Assembly: GCA_934101235.1 (NCBI GenBank)
Contig: CAKORH010000044.1
Span: 1-7,512 of the forward strand
Direction: 5' to 3'
DNA length: 7,512 bases
Origin: an uncultured Bacilli bacterium
GTDB taxonomy: Bacteria > Bacillota_I > Bacilli_A > RF39 > UBA660
The notes below the pieces were generated by a model, which made no database searches, was not told the origin of the DNA, and saw only the letters and a list, made by a program, of their open reading frames with translations. Made by a program: the position numbers and the translations under genes. Shown here piece after piece: positions 1-5,875 of the stretch; position 1 is the first letter of the stretch, and each line of letters begins with the position of its first letter.

Positions 1-125
1 GTGCATCTGCTTTTAACTGTGGTACATGTACGAATGGTACTATGAAATGCTCATATTATAACGAGAATGGAGTCGCTGTAGAAACAGAAAGTGAAAAAGT
101 ATCATGCAGTTGTGATACTGATTAA
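1..125 (+). CDS. C-terminal end of an unidentified cysteine-rich protein (partial)
   Basis: An open frame enters from the left edge (first full codon at base 3) and ends at TAA 123-125, leaving about 40 residues. The tail has five cysteines, including a CGTC pair near the start and a CSC close to the end, and is otherwise polar (Asn, Thr, Ser, Glu), with no membrane segment in the visible part. It reads as an exported or surface-exposed C-terminus because the next gene, 14 bases downstream, encodes a single-pass pseudopilin-like protein whose ectodomain also carries cysteines. The gene cannot be named from this piece; a pilin or minor pilin of a Tad-type system is one possibility. The codon choice matches the genes that follow, so the frame is probably real. 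Confidence 0.6.
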   Translation, partial: ASAFNCGTCTNGTMKCSYYNENGVAVETESEKVSCSCDTD

Positions 126-126
126 A

Positions 127-132
127 GTGAGG
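127..132 (+). promoter_or_regulatory. Ribosome binding site (GTGAGG) for the TadE-like gene
   Basis: GTGAGG lies seven bases before ATG 140. An in-frame TGA at 128-130, inside this motif, rules out an earlier start. The upstream gene ends only two bases before the motif, so the two genes are probably cotranscribed. Confidence 0.7.
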
Positions 133-139
133 TAATTAT

Positions 140-640
140 ATGAGAGAGGCAATCGGAGGAACATGGCTATTTGGATTGGTAATAACATTTATAGTGTTCT
201 TTGCCTCTTTTTTAGCCGTTTCAATAAATTATTCCAAAGCATTTAACGTAAAAAACAATATTGTAGATTTAATAAGTAAATATGAAGGTAATAATTGTAA
301 TGCAAGAAAAAAAATAGGTTCATATTTAAAAGAAGTAGGATATTTAGTACCTGGTACATGTCCTGATGACGAAAAATATAATGGAGAACCAATTACTTAT
401 GTTGGCTTTGATTTAAAAGGAGATACGACAAATGGTGGTAAATCATATTATTGTATTTCAGCAGATACTGTAGATGAAGGTGTAGTATTAGATAAAAAAT
501 TTTATAGAGTTGTTGTTTTCTTTAAAATAGATTTACCACTTGTAGGAAATATTACGACATTTAGAATACGTGGTGAAACTGAATCTATTCCATTTGCAAA
601 AGATCCAGTAACATCACCATCTGAAAATTATACATGCTAA
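140..640 (+). CDS. TadE-like single-pass membrane pseudopilin (hypothetical protein)
   Basis: This 166-residue protein has a short charged N-terminus (Met-Arg-Glu), one hydrophobic helix at about residues 8-29, then an amphipathic stretch (NYSKAFNVKNN, 30-40) and an extracytoplasmic domain. Cysteines are at 53, 74, 105 and the very last residue, 166. The layout of N-terminal helix, amphipathic continuation and small ectodomain, plus a C-terminal LPLVG...RGETESI motif (132-150), resembles TadE/TadF-type minor pilins and related Firmicute families of about this size. Such proteins act in the membrane to start or cap Tad pilus assembly. The TadZ-like gene 18 bases downstream supports a Tad connection. 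No classical type III leader cleavage site is obvious, so processing is uncertain. The family call is inference from architecture and context; a generic membrane-anchored protein is the alternative. Confidence 0.55.
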   Translation: MREAIGGTWLFGLVITFIVFFASFLAVSINYSKAFNVKNNIVDLISKYEGNNCNARKKIGSYLKEVGYLVPGTCPDDEKYNGEPITYVGFDLKGDTTNGGKSYYCISADTVDEGVVLDKKFYRVVVFFKIDLPLVGNITTFRIRGETESIPFAKDPVTSPSENYTC

Positions 641-646
641 CTAGTT

Positions 647-653
647 AGGAGAG
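647..653 (+). promoter_or_regulatory. Ribosome binding site (AGGAGAG) for the TadZ-like gene
   Basis: AGGAGAG lies five bases before ATG 659 and begins six bases after the stop of the preceding gene. It is a strong Shine-Dalgarno sequence that supports the chosen start. Confidence 0.75.
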
Positions 654-658
654 TATTT

Positions 659-1723
659 ATGAATGTTATAATAGCTAATAAAAAGAAACAGGAATTAAAT
701 AATTTAAAAATTGATATAATTAAATCTGTAGATGGAATTTATACAGTTGATGAACTAATTGGTATCTTTACTAATTTTTTCTTTAATAAAATGATTTTAG
801 ATATTTCATCAATAAAAGAATATGATAATTATACAAATTTAAAAAAATTATTTGAATCAGTTGATACAAATAAAGTTATTTTGTTGCTAGAAAATAATGA
901 AATATGTAATAAAAAAGAATTTATTTCTGATCTAATTACATTAGGAGTATATAATTTTACAACAAATGTAAATGAAATAATGGAATTATATAATAATCCT
1001 AAATGTTATAACGATGTTAGTAATTTGCAAGTGCAAAAAAATGCTTATGACATTAATGCACAGATTGATGCTGATTTAAATATAAATCAAAAAGAAGATT
1101 TTACTTTTAAAGATTATATTTTACCTGGTGAATATGATGGTAATAAAAAAATTATAGGTATCGTAAATTTAACAGAGCATGCTGGAGCTACTACACTAGC
1201 AGTACAAATGGTAAAACAATTAAATATAAAATATAAAGCATTAGGTTTAGAAATGAATAAACAAGATTTTTTATTTTTTAACACTCCAATGTTATATTCA
1301 TGTATGTCTAAAGAAGATGTTTTAAGAAAAATAAAAGATCATCAAGATACAGATGCAATTATAGTTGATTTAAATAATTATAATCCTAAAGAATTTTGTA
1401 CAGATGTGTTATATTTAGTTGAACCTGGAACTATAAAAATAAATAAATTAATTAATAAAAATGGTAAGATATTTGAAGAATTAAGTGGAGAGAAAATAGT
1501 TTTAAATAGAACTAATATGGATTCAAATAATATAAGTGAGTTTGAAGTTGAAACTAATACAAAAATATTTATAACAATATCTAATTTTAGAGATAATATA
1601 GAAAGAGTTATTAGTGTAGATAGATTATTACATAAAATGGGATTTACGAAATGTTTAGATGAAGATATAAAAAAAGATAAAATATCTATAAAAAAATCAT
1701 GGCTATTTAGCAAAAGAAAATAA
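659..1723 (+). CDS. TadZ/CpaE-like protein: pseudo-receiver plus degenerate ParA/MinD-type ATPase domain
   Basis: The protein has 354 residues. Residues 1-112 alternate beta strands and helices like a response-regulator receiver (strands MILDIS 45-50 and VILLLEN 73-79, then an LGVYNF turn 95-100) without a clear phosphoacceptor set. Residues about 164-325 look like a ParA/MinD domain: strand IIGIVN (165-170), the P-loop position TEHAGATT (172-179), and a Walker-B-like strand DAIIVDLNN (232-240). The canonical KGGxGKT[ST] is badly eroded: both the signature lysine and the P-loop lysine (now Ala177) are missing, while Gly176 and Thr178-Thr179 remain. Receiver-like plus ParA-like order is typical of TadZ/CpaE, which place Tad pilus machinery at a cell site; variant P-loops are known in TadZ. 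The protein is probably cytoplasmic, with a Lys-rich C-terminus. A T4SS-linked ParA-like factor is the alternative. TadZ/CpaE-like is fairly likely; catalytic ATPase activity is doubtful. Confidence 0.6.
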   Translation: MNVIIANKKKQELNNLKIDIIKSVDGIYTVDELIGIFTNFFFNKMILDISSIKEYDNYTNLKKLFESVDTNKVILLLENNEICNKKEFISDLITLGVYNFTTNVNEIMELYNNPKCYNDVSNLQVQKNAYDINAQIDADLNINQKEDFTFKDYILPGEYDGNKKIIGIVNLTEHAGATTLAVQMVKQLNIKYKALGLEMNKQDFLFFNTPMLYSCMSKEDVLRKIKDHQDTDAIIVDLNNYNPKEFCTDVLYLVEPGTIKINKLINKNGKIFEELSGEKIVLNRTNMDSNNISEFEVETNTKIFITISNFRDNIERVISVDRLLHKMGFTKCLDEDIKKDKISIKKSWLFSKRK

Positions 1724-1730
1724 AAAAATA

Positions 1731-1759
1731 TTGACAATATTATATATATTATTTAAAAT
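1731..1759 (+). promoter_or_regulatory. Sigma-A-type promoter before the first pilin-like gene (TTGACA-17-TAAAAT)
   Basis: A perfect -35 TTGACA (1731-1736) and a -10 TAAAAT (1754-1759, five of six matches) are separated by exactly 17 bases. Transcription would start near 1766, giving a leader of about 20 bases that still contains the RBS. It sits in the 63-base gap after the TadZ-like gene. AT-rich DNA gives many chance -10 boxes, but an exact -35 with ideal spacing is less likely by chance. Confidence 0.65.
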
Positions 1760-1773
1760 AAATATAGAAAGAA

Positions 1774-1777
1774 GAGG
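1774..1777 (+). promoter_or_regulatory. Ribosome binding site (GAGG) for the first pilin-like gene
   Basis: GAGG within the purine-rich run GAAGAGG (1771-1777) lies nine bases before ATG 1787 and supports that start. Confidence 0.6.
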
Positions 1778-1786
1778 TATTTATAT

Positions 1787-2152
1787 ATGAATTTATTAAG
1801 TTTAGGAGCTGGAATCGATATTACTAGTGTTTGTGATAAAATGTCTAGTATAGTACAAATAGTAGGATATATTTTATTAATAATAAAAATCGCAATGCCA
1901 CTAATAATAATTTTTTATGGTATATTAGACTTTGGTAAAGCAGTTATTGCAGAAAAAGAAGATGATATCAAAAAATATGCAAAAAGACTTTTATTTAGAG
2001 TAATAGCTGGTATAGCAATTTTCTTAATACCAAATATCATTTTATGGATATTTACATTAAATAAAGATTATGAAACAGCAAGAGAACAAGCTTCATTTGA
2101 AAAATGTGAAGAGTGTTTCTTAAAACCTTGGAGCTGCGACGTACAAGATTAA
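1787..2152 (+). CDS. VirB2/TrbC-type T4SS pilin-like membrane protein (paralogue 1)
   Basis: This 121-residue protein has two hydrophobic helices (about 22-47 and 69-90) joined by a short charged loop (AEKEDDIKKYAKR, 55-67). That is the layout of T4SS pilins and related small subunits of Gram-positive systems. The junction DFGKAVIAEK (48-57) recurs as DFIKAVAAKD in the next gene, so the two are paralogues. There is no Lys-rich signal-peptide n-region; the N-terminus is MNLLSLGAG. Cysteines are at 16, 107, 110 and 117 (a CEEC pair in the tail), so both ends, predicted to face outside if the short charged loop is inside, could be disulfide-linked. The gene has its own promoter and terminator, suggesting separate, possibly higher expression, as expected of a structural subunit. 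Whether it forms a pilus is inference; an accessory membrane subunit is the alternative. Confidence 0.7.
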   Translation: MNLLSLGAGIDITSVCDKMSSIVQIVGYILLIIKIAMPLIIIFYGILDFGKAVIAEKEDDIKKYAKRLLFRVIAGIAIFLIPNIILWIFTLNKDYETAREQASFEKCEECFLKPWSCDVQD

Positions 2153-2178
2153 AAACAACTTTACTGTTGTTTTTTTTT
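2151..2178 (+). terminator. Rho-independent terminator after the first pilin-like gene
   Basis: AAAAACAAC (2151-2159) pairs with GTTGTTTTT (2166-2174) around a six-base loop, followed by T to 2178. The stem is AT-rich with only two G-C pairs, so termination may be partial. The arm begins inside the TAA stop codon. Confidence 0.65.
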
Positions 2179-2188
2179 ATGATATAAT
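2160..2188 (+). promoter_or_regulatory. Extended -10 promoter (TGATATAAT) before the second pilin-like gene
   Basis: A perfect TATAAT at 2183-2188 is preceded by TGA at 2180-2182, giving an extended -10. A weak -35, TTTACT (2160-2165, four of six matches), lies at exactly 17 bases and coincides with the loop of the preceding terminator. Transcription would start near 2195, about 38 bases before the next start codon. Confidence 0.65.
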
Positions 2189-2215
2189 TCATTTGTATAA
2201 AACTAAATATTTAGT

Positions 2216-2222
2216 AGTGAGG
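2216..2222 (+). promoter_or_regulatory. Ribosome binding site (AGTGAGG) for the second pilin-like gene
   Basis: AGTGAGG lies ten bases before ATG 2233, the start that gives a complete signal peptide. Confidence 0.65.
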
Positions 2223-2232
2223 AAAATATAAT

Positions 2233-2586
2233 ATGAAAAAAAATAAAAAAATTAAGATATTATCTATTTTATTTTTATCATTATTTGCTTTTAAAACAAT
2301 AGTTTTAGCTGATAACGATATTAATTGCAATAGTTATGGTAAAATTAAAGATGATTTACAAAATATATTTAATTTATTAAAAATTATTATTCCCTTATTA
2401 GTTATAGGATTAAGTATATATGATTTTATAAAAGCAGTAGCGGCTAAAGATGAAAAAGATACAAAAAAAGCTTTTCAGATATTTATAAAAAGATTAGGTT
2501 ATGCAGTATTATTCTTCTTTTTGCCATTAATAATTAATTTATTATTAGAATTATTTGAAACTAATAGTACAGTATGTATAGAATAG
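2233..2586 (+). CDS. VirB2/TrbC-type T4SS pilin-like protein with signal peptide (paralogue 2)
   Basis: This 117-residue protein starts with a typical Sec signal peptide (Lys-rich residues 1-8, hydrophobic core 9-24, likely cleavage after VLA at 24-26). Two hydrophobic helices follow at about 45-66 and 88-108, with a charged loop (AKDEKDTKKA, 71-80) between them. The mature protein of about 91 residues has the size and layout of VirB2/TrbC pilins. The DFIKAVAAKD junction (64-73) matches the preceding pilin-like gene, showing common descent, although only this copy has an obvious cleavable leader. It has one cysteine before the first helix (32) and one after the second (115), both expected on the outer face. 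It heads the transcription unit running through the VirB6-, PrgI-, TraC- and VirB4-like genes. Which paralogue is the main structural subunit cannot be told from sequence. Confidence 0.7.
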   Translation: MKKNKKIKILSILFLSLFAFKTIVLADNDINCNSYGKIKDDLQNIFNLLKIIIPLLVIGLSIYDFIKAVAAKDEKDTKKAFQIFIKRLGYAVLFFFLPLIINLLLELFETNSTVCIE

Positions 2587-2591
2587 AGGTG
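2585..2591 (+). promoter_or_regulatory. Ribosome binding site overlapping the stop of the second pilin-like gene (AGAGGTG)
   Basis: AGAGGTG begins inside the TAG stop at 2584-2586 and ends four bases before ATG 2596, suggesting translational coupling of the pilin-like gene to the VirB6-like gene. Confidence 0.65.
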
Positions 2592-2595
2592 AACT

Positions 2596-5001
2596 ATGGA
2601 ACTATTTAGTTTAGCAGCCGGTAGTTGGTGGTATGAATTTTGGAATTCAATATGGTTATTAGTTTGCCAAGGAATATATATTTTTATTGGTGCTTTATAT
2701 CAAGTATATGAAAGAGTAGCAAGTATTAATTTATTTAGTACTGAAATATTTGAAGAAATAACTGGTAGAATTTATATTGTTATGGGAATAGCAATGTTAT
2801 TTATTTTTGCATATAATTTAATTTTGTTAATAATAAATCCAGAAGAAAAAAAAGGTACATCAAATATGACAAAAGTCATAAAAGAGACAATTATTTCACT
2901 AGTACTAGTAATATTATTACCAACAATTTTTAATTATTTATATGTTTTTCAATCACATGTTTTAGAATCTAATATAATTGGAAATATTATTTTAGGAAAT
3001 GTAGGATCAACATCTGATAACTCTTCAAATTGTGATGCAAGTGATTATGATTGTTCATGTAATTTTAAAGGGTATGGTCTAGAAGAATATCATAATGATG
3101 TTGGATGGAAATTTTGGAAAAGTAGAACTACTAATCAGACAGAATTTATTACAGATGCTTGTAATTCTTACAAAAATGATAAAACACCAAGTCAAAGAGG
3201 GGCTTATGCTATTGCTCCAACAATTTTTTCTGCATTTTATAGACCAGCAAATTTTGATTTTACTGATTGTGTTAATTATTTACAAACAAAAGATACAAGT
3301 GTAATTAGTGATGATGAAGATAAAAAAATATGTGTAAATTATTTTTACGATGTAACAGCAAGTAAATACACAGGTAATATTATGCCATTTTATAAAGATA
3401 CTTATTTAAAAGATATAATTTCAGACTCCGACAAAGACAGTATGGAATTCCATTGGATTATGGCTGTAATAGCTGGAGGATTAGCAGTTTATATGTTTTT
3501 ATGTTATTCAATGGAAGTTGGAGTAAGAGTAGCAAAATTAGGATTTTTACAATTAATTTCTCCAATACCTGTAATGATGAGAATAATACCTGGTCAAAAA
3601 GAAAAAATATTTACAAAATGGTTAAATCATATGAAAACAACATATGTAGACGTTTTCATAAGAGTTTTGATAATAGATTTTGCACTTTTTGGAATTAGTT
3701 TGGTACCAGATGTAATAAATACATTATGGAAAAGTTCAATAAATGGAGATGGTAATTTCTTTGTAAAAGCTCTTGCTAGTGTATTTGTAATATTAGGTAT
3801 ATTAAAATTTGCACAAGATGCACCTGCACTATTTAAAGAATTCTTTGGTGATGCTGGATCATTTAAATTACGTAGTCCTGCTAAACAACTTTCAGAAAAC
3901 AAACTTGCAATGGGTGGATTAGGAATGGCCGCAGGAGGTTTAATGGGAGCTGCAGGAAACTATTATAAATCTACACATAATGAAAATGGAGAAAAAATAA
4001 GTGGAGGTAAAGTGAAAGCACTTGCATCTGCTGCAGGAGGACTTGCTGGTGGAGCTAGACGTGGAGCTATTCACGGTACAAAAGCAAAAGATTGGCAAAC
4101 TTATAAAAATGAAATGAATTTAGCTAAAGCCGAAACTGATTATGCAAGATATAAACGTGCTGAAAAAAATAGAGCAGGTTTAGAAGCAATTAATCATCAA
4201 CTTGGCTTAGAAGGCGATGATAAAATTAAAAGAGCACCAATTATTAGCGGAATAGCTGGTAGTGTATTATCGGCACAAGATAGTGTTAGTAATTTTAAAG
4301 AATATGTTAAAGCAGACCATTCTGGAAACGTACAATCAGCTTCTGCTAGCGAATTGTTAGGAATAATAAATGCTAATAAAGATAGTTATAAATCAGCAAA
4401 TATTAAAGCTGATGAAGCAAGAAGAGAAACAGCTAATCATAATTTAAGTGCAGGAGATCCTATTTCATTCTTAGATGGTAGAATATACACTCAAAATAAG
4501 GATGGTACATGGGTTTGTAACCAAGATCCATCTCAAACATTTAATGGATATGAAATGAAAGATAAAGTTATAAAAGAATATTATAAAAATGAAGAGAGAA
4601 AGGATTTTGCAGAAGAATATTCCAAAAATCCTCAAGCATTTAAAAATAATACCGATGCTATGTTAAAATCTTTAAGTGATAATATAGGCAATTTTGGGCA
4701 GAGTTTTACAGAAGATTTAATGGCTAAATTGAAAGATAATATTTCAGGTTCAATTTCAAGAGCTGTATCTAGCCCTGATGTACAAAGAGAATTATCTAAT
4801 ATTAAAATCAATAATATTGATGATTTATCAAAAACAATGAATGATTTAAGAGAAAAAGCCGTAGTACTTGAAAATAATGGTAGAAAATCAGATGCACAAT
4901 ATATGTGGCAAGCATTATATGATATAAATGATGGAATAGAAGACCAAGTGAAGAGAAAAGACAAAGAATATCGTTCTCTTGGTAGAAAAGATAAAAAATA
5001 G
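2596..5001 (+). CDS. VirB6/TrbL-like polytopic T4SS channel protein with long C-terminal tail
   Basis: An 801-residue protein. Hydrophobic helices appear at about 18-39, 58-81 and 96-118, then again at 287-305, 315-333, 351-372 and 388-404. Between the third and fourth is a polar segment (119-285) with cysteines at 146, 153, 155, 189, 225 and 246, probably extracytoplasmic. The motif GFLQLISPIPVMMRIIPG (316-333) followed by amphipathic KWLNHMKTTYVDVFIRVLI is typical of Gram-positive VirB6/TrbL-like inner-membrane channel proteins. After the last helix comes a hydrophilic tail of about 380 residues. It opens with two Gly/Ala-rich stretches (438-455 and 475-492) and continues as charged, mostly helical sequence. 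VirB6 proteins form the inner-membrane part of the T4SS conduit and work with VirB4. Pilin-like genes lie before it and PrgI after it, as expected. The family call is firm; the role of the tail is unknown. Confidence 0.8.
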   Translation: MELFSLAAGSWWYEFWNSIWLLVCQGIYIFIGALYQVYERVASINLFSTEIFEEITGRIYIVMGIAMLFIFAYNLILLIINPEEKKGTSNMTKVIKETIISLVLVILLPTIFNYLYVFQSHVLESNIIGNIILGNVGSTSDNSSNCDASDYDCSCNFKGYGLEEYHNDVGWKFWKSRTTNQTEFITDACNSYKNDKTPSQRGAYAIAPTIFSAFYRPANFDFTDCVNYLQTKDTSVISDDEDKKICVNYFYDVTASKYTGNIMPFYKDTYLKDIISDSDKDSMEFHWIMAVIAGGLAVYMFLCYSMEVGVRVAKLGFLQLISPIPVMMRIIPGQKEKIFTKWLNHMKTTYVDVFIRVLIIDFALFGISLVPDVINTLWKSSINGDGNFFVKALASVFVILGILKFAQDAPALFKEFFGDAGSFKLRSPAKQLSENKLAMGGLGMAAGGLMGAAGNYYKSTHNENGEKISGGKVKALASAAGGLAGGARRGAIHGTKAKDWQTYKNEMNLAKAETDYARYKRAEKNRAGLEAINHQLGLEGDDKIKRAPIISGIAGSVLSAQDSVSNFKEYVKADHSGNVQSASASELLGIINANKDSYKSANIKADEARRETANHNLSAGDPISFLDGRIYTQNKDGTWVCNQDPSQTFNGYEMKDKVIKEYYKNEERKDFAEEYSKNPQAFKNNTDAMLKSLSDNIGNFGQSFTEDLMAKLKDNISGSISRAVSSPDVQRELSNIKINNIDDLSKTMNDLREKAVVLENNGRKSDAQYMWQALYDINDGIEDQVKRKDKEYRSLGRKDKK

Positions 5002-5005
5002 GAGG
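5001..5005 (+). promoter_or_regulatory. Ribosome binding site (GGAGG) overlapping the VirB6-like stop
   Basis: GGAGG uses the last base of TAG 4999-5001 and sits eight bases before the GTG start at 5014. An in-frame TAA at 5008-5010 excludes any earlier start, so GTG is the initiation codon. Confidence 0.8.
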
Positions 5006-5013
5006 AATAAAAA

Positions 5014-5328
5014 GTGGATAATAATCAATATTTAATACCAGCGAACTCGAAGAAATCTATGTTGATTTTAGGTTTCTTCAATCCGACTGATTTAATTATA
5101 TTTTTAACTGGCTTAGTAGTTACATTTATATTTTTAATAACAATAAAAGTTGACGGTGTTAAATCAGGTTTATTTGTAATAAGTCCTGGAATAATAGGAG
5201 CATTTTTAGTACTTCCTATTCCACAACATCATAATATAAGAACATTCTTTATAAATGTTTATACGTACTATACAAATAGAAGAACTTATTATTGGAAAGG
5301 TTGGTGTGTAAGACGTGGCGAAAAATAA
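5014..5328 (+). CDS. PrgI-family T4SS membrane protein
   Basis: A 104-residue protein starting with GTG. It opens with YLIPANSKKSMLILGFFNP (6-24), followed by two membrane helices at about 27-44 and 52-69, and ends with the aromatic, basic motif RRTYYWKGW (89-97). This pattern is typical of the PrgI family found in Gram-positive conjugation systems. Its size is normal for the family. PrgI-like proteins are small inner-membrane subunits, generally compared to VirB3, encoded directly before the VirB4 ATPase and thought to anchor or work with it. That neighbourhood is present here. The last 14 bases overlap the next gene, which points to coupled translation. Confidence 0.85.
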   Translation: MDNNQYLIPANSKKSMLILGFFNPTDLIIFLTGLVVTFIFLITIKVDGVKSGLFVISPGIIGAFLVLPIPQHHNIRTFFINVYTYYTNRRTYYWKGWCVRRGEK

Positions 5329-5875
5329 AAATTCTAGTAAATATACAGAAGATTGGGTTCCAATTAAATCAATAAAAAATGGAATGATACAACTAGATAA
5401 TAATTATTTAGTAACAGGTATTAAAATCGAACCAAAAAATATATTTATACTTGATTATCAAGAACAAAATAATATAATATTTAATTTAAGAAATTTTTAT
5501 AATGTTATAGATTATGAATTTTGGCTAGTAGTTTGTGATAGACCAGTAGATATAAATATGTATTTGGCTCAATTGCAATTAATGTATGCAAACGTACAAA
5601 ATCAACAAGTAAGAAAACTTATACAACAAGATATAAATAAAGGAGAAAGTTTTAGAGGTACAACAATTAATGCTGTTGATACTGAATACTATATATTATT
5701 TAGAGATAAAAAAACTGAAGTGTTACAAAAAAGAATACATACATTAATTGGAAATTTAGCAACATCAGGTTTAAATTCTAGACAAGTAAGTGACGATGAT
5801 TTAAGAGTAATAATAGATAGTTTCTTTAATGGAAATGCAAAAACTGAATTTGGGACGGTGATGAGTAGTGTCTAA
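5315..5875 (+). CDS. TraC-like domain protein encoded upstream of VirB4
   Basis: A 186-residue soluble protein with a GTG start. The start is forced, since an in-frame TAA lies just upstream at 5309-5311. The first 90 residues carry the pattern W-V-P-I-K-S-I-K-N-G-M-I-Q-L (14-27), then NYLVTGIKIEP (30-40), YQEQNNIIFNLRNFYN (48-63) and YEFWLVVCDRPVDINMYL (67-84). This matches my recollection of the TraC-like domain: a W-x-P-I-x-x-I-x-x-G opening, a strand, an EQ-x-x-I helix, and a strand ending before an L-x-x-L helix. Such proteins sit next to VirB4 in several Gram-positive and candidate-phyla T4SS loci. No P-loop is present. It resembles a stand-alone N-terminal region of a TraC/VirB4 ATPase, so it probably acts at the cytoplasmic face with VirB4. 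The next gene has its own complete N-terminal region, so this is a separate subunit, not a frameshifted half. It overlaps VirB4 by eight bases. Confidence 0.65.
   Translation: MAKNKNSSKYTEDWVPIKSIKNGMIQLDNNYLVTGIKIEPKNIFILDYQEQNNIIFNLRNFYNVIDYEFWLVVCDRPVDINMYLAQLQLMYANVQNQQVRKLIQQDINKGESFRGTTINAVDTEYYILFRDKKTEVLQKRIHTLIGNLATSGLNSRQVSDDDLRVIIDSFFNGNAKTEFGTVMSSV

Noticed and set aside
1378..1737. Minus-strand open frame of 119 codons
   Set aside because: It lies opposite the TadZ-like gene, is a low-complexity Phe/Leu/Ile/Ser-rich shadow expected opposite AT-rich coding sequence, and the + strand frame has a strong RBS and domain structure.
3095..3304. Plus-strand open frame of 69 codons inside the VirB6-like gene
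   Set aside because: It is a frame-shifted read of the coding sequence, with no separate RBS, and the parent frame continues intact through it.
3453..3698. Plus-strand open frame of 81 codons inside the VirB6-like gene
   Set aside because: It overlaps the conserved membrane segment of the VirB6-like protein in another frame and shows no sensible protein features.
3627..3902. Minus-strand open frame of 91 codons
   Set aside because: It is antisense to conserved VirB6-like helices, with no recognisable domain or expression signal.
4632..4964. Minus-strand open frame of 110 codons
   Set aside because: It is antisense to the VirB6-like tail, Ser/Leu/Phe-rich as expected of a shadow frame, with no supporting signals.
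5859..5875. A frameshift splitting one VirB4 gene into two
   Set aside because: The upstream gene has a complete TraC-like domain with its own start and stop, and the downstream gene begins with a normal VirB4 N-terminus. The eight-base overlap looks like ordinary translational coupling.
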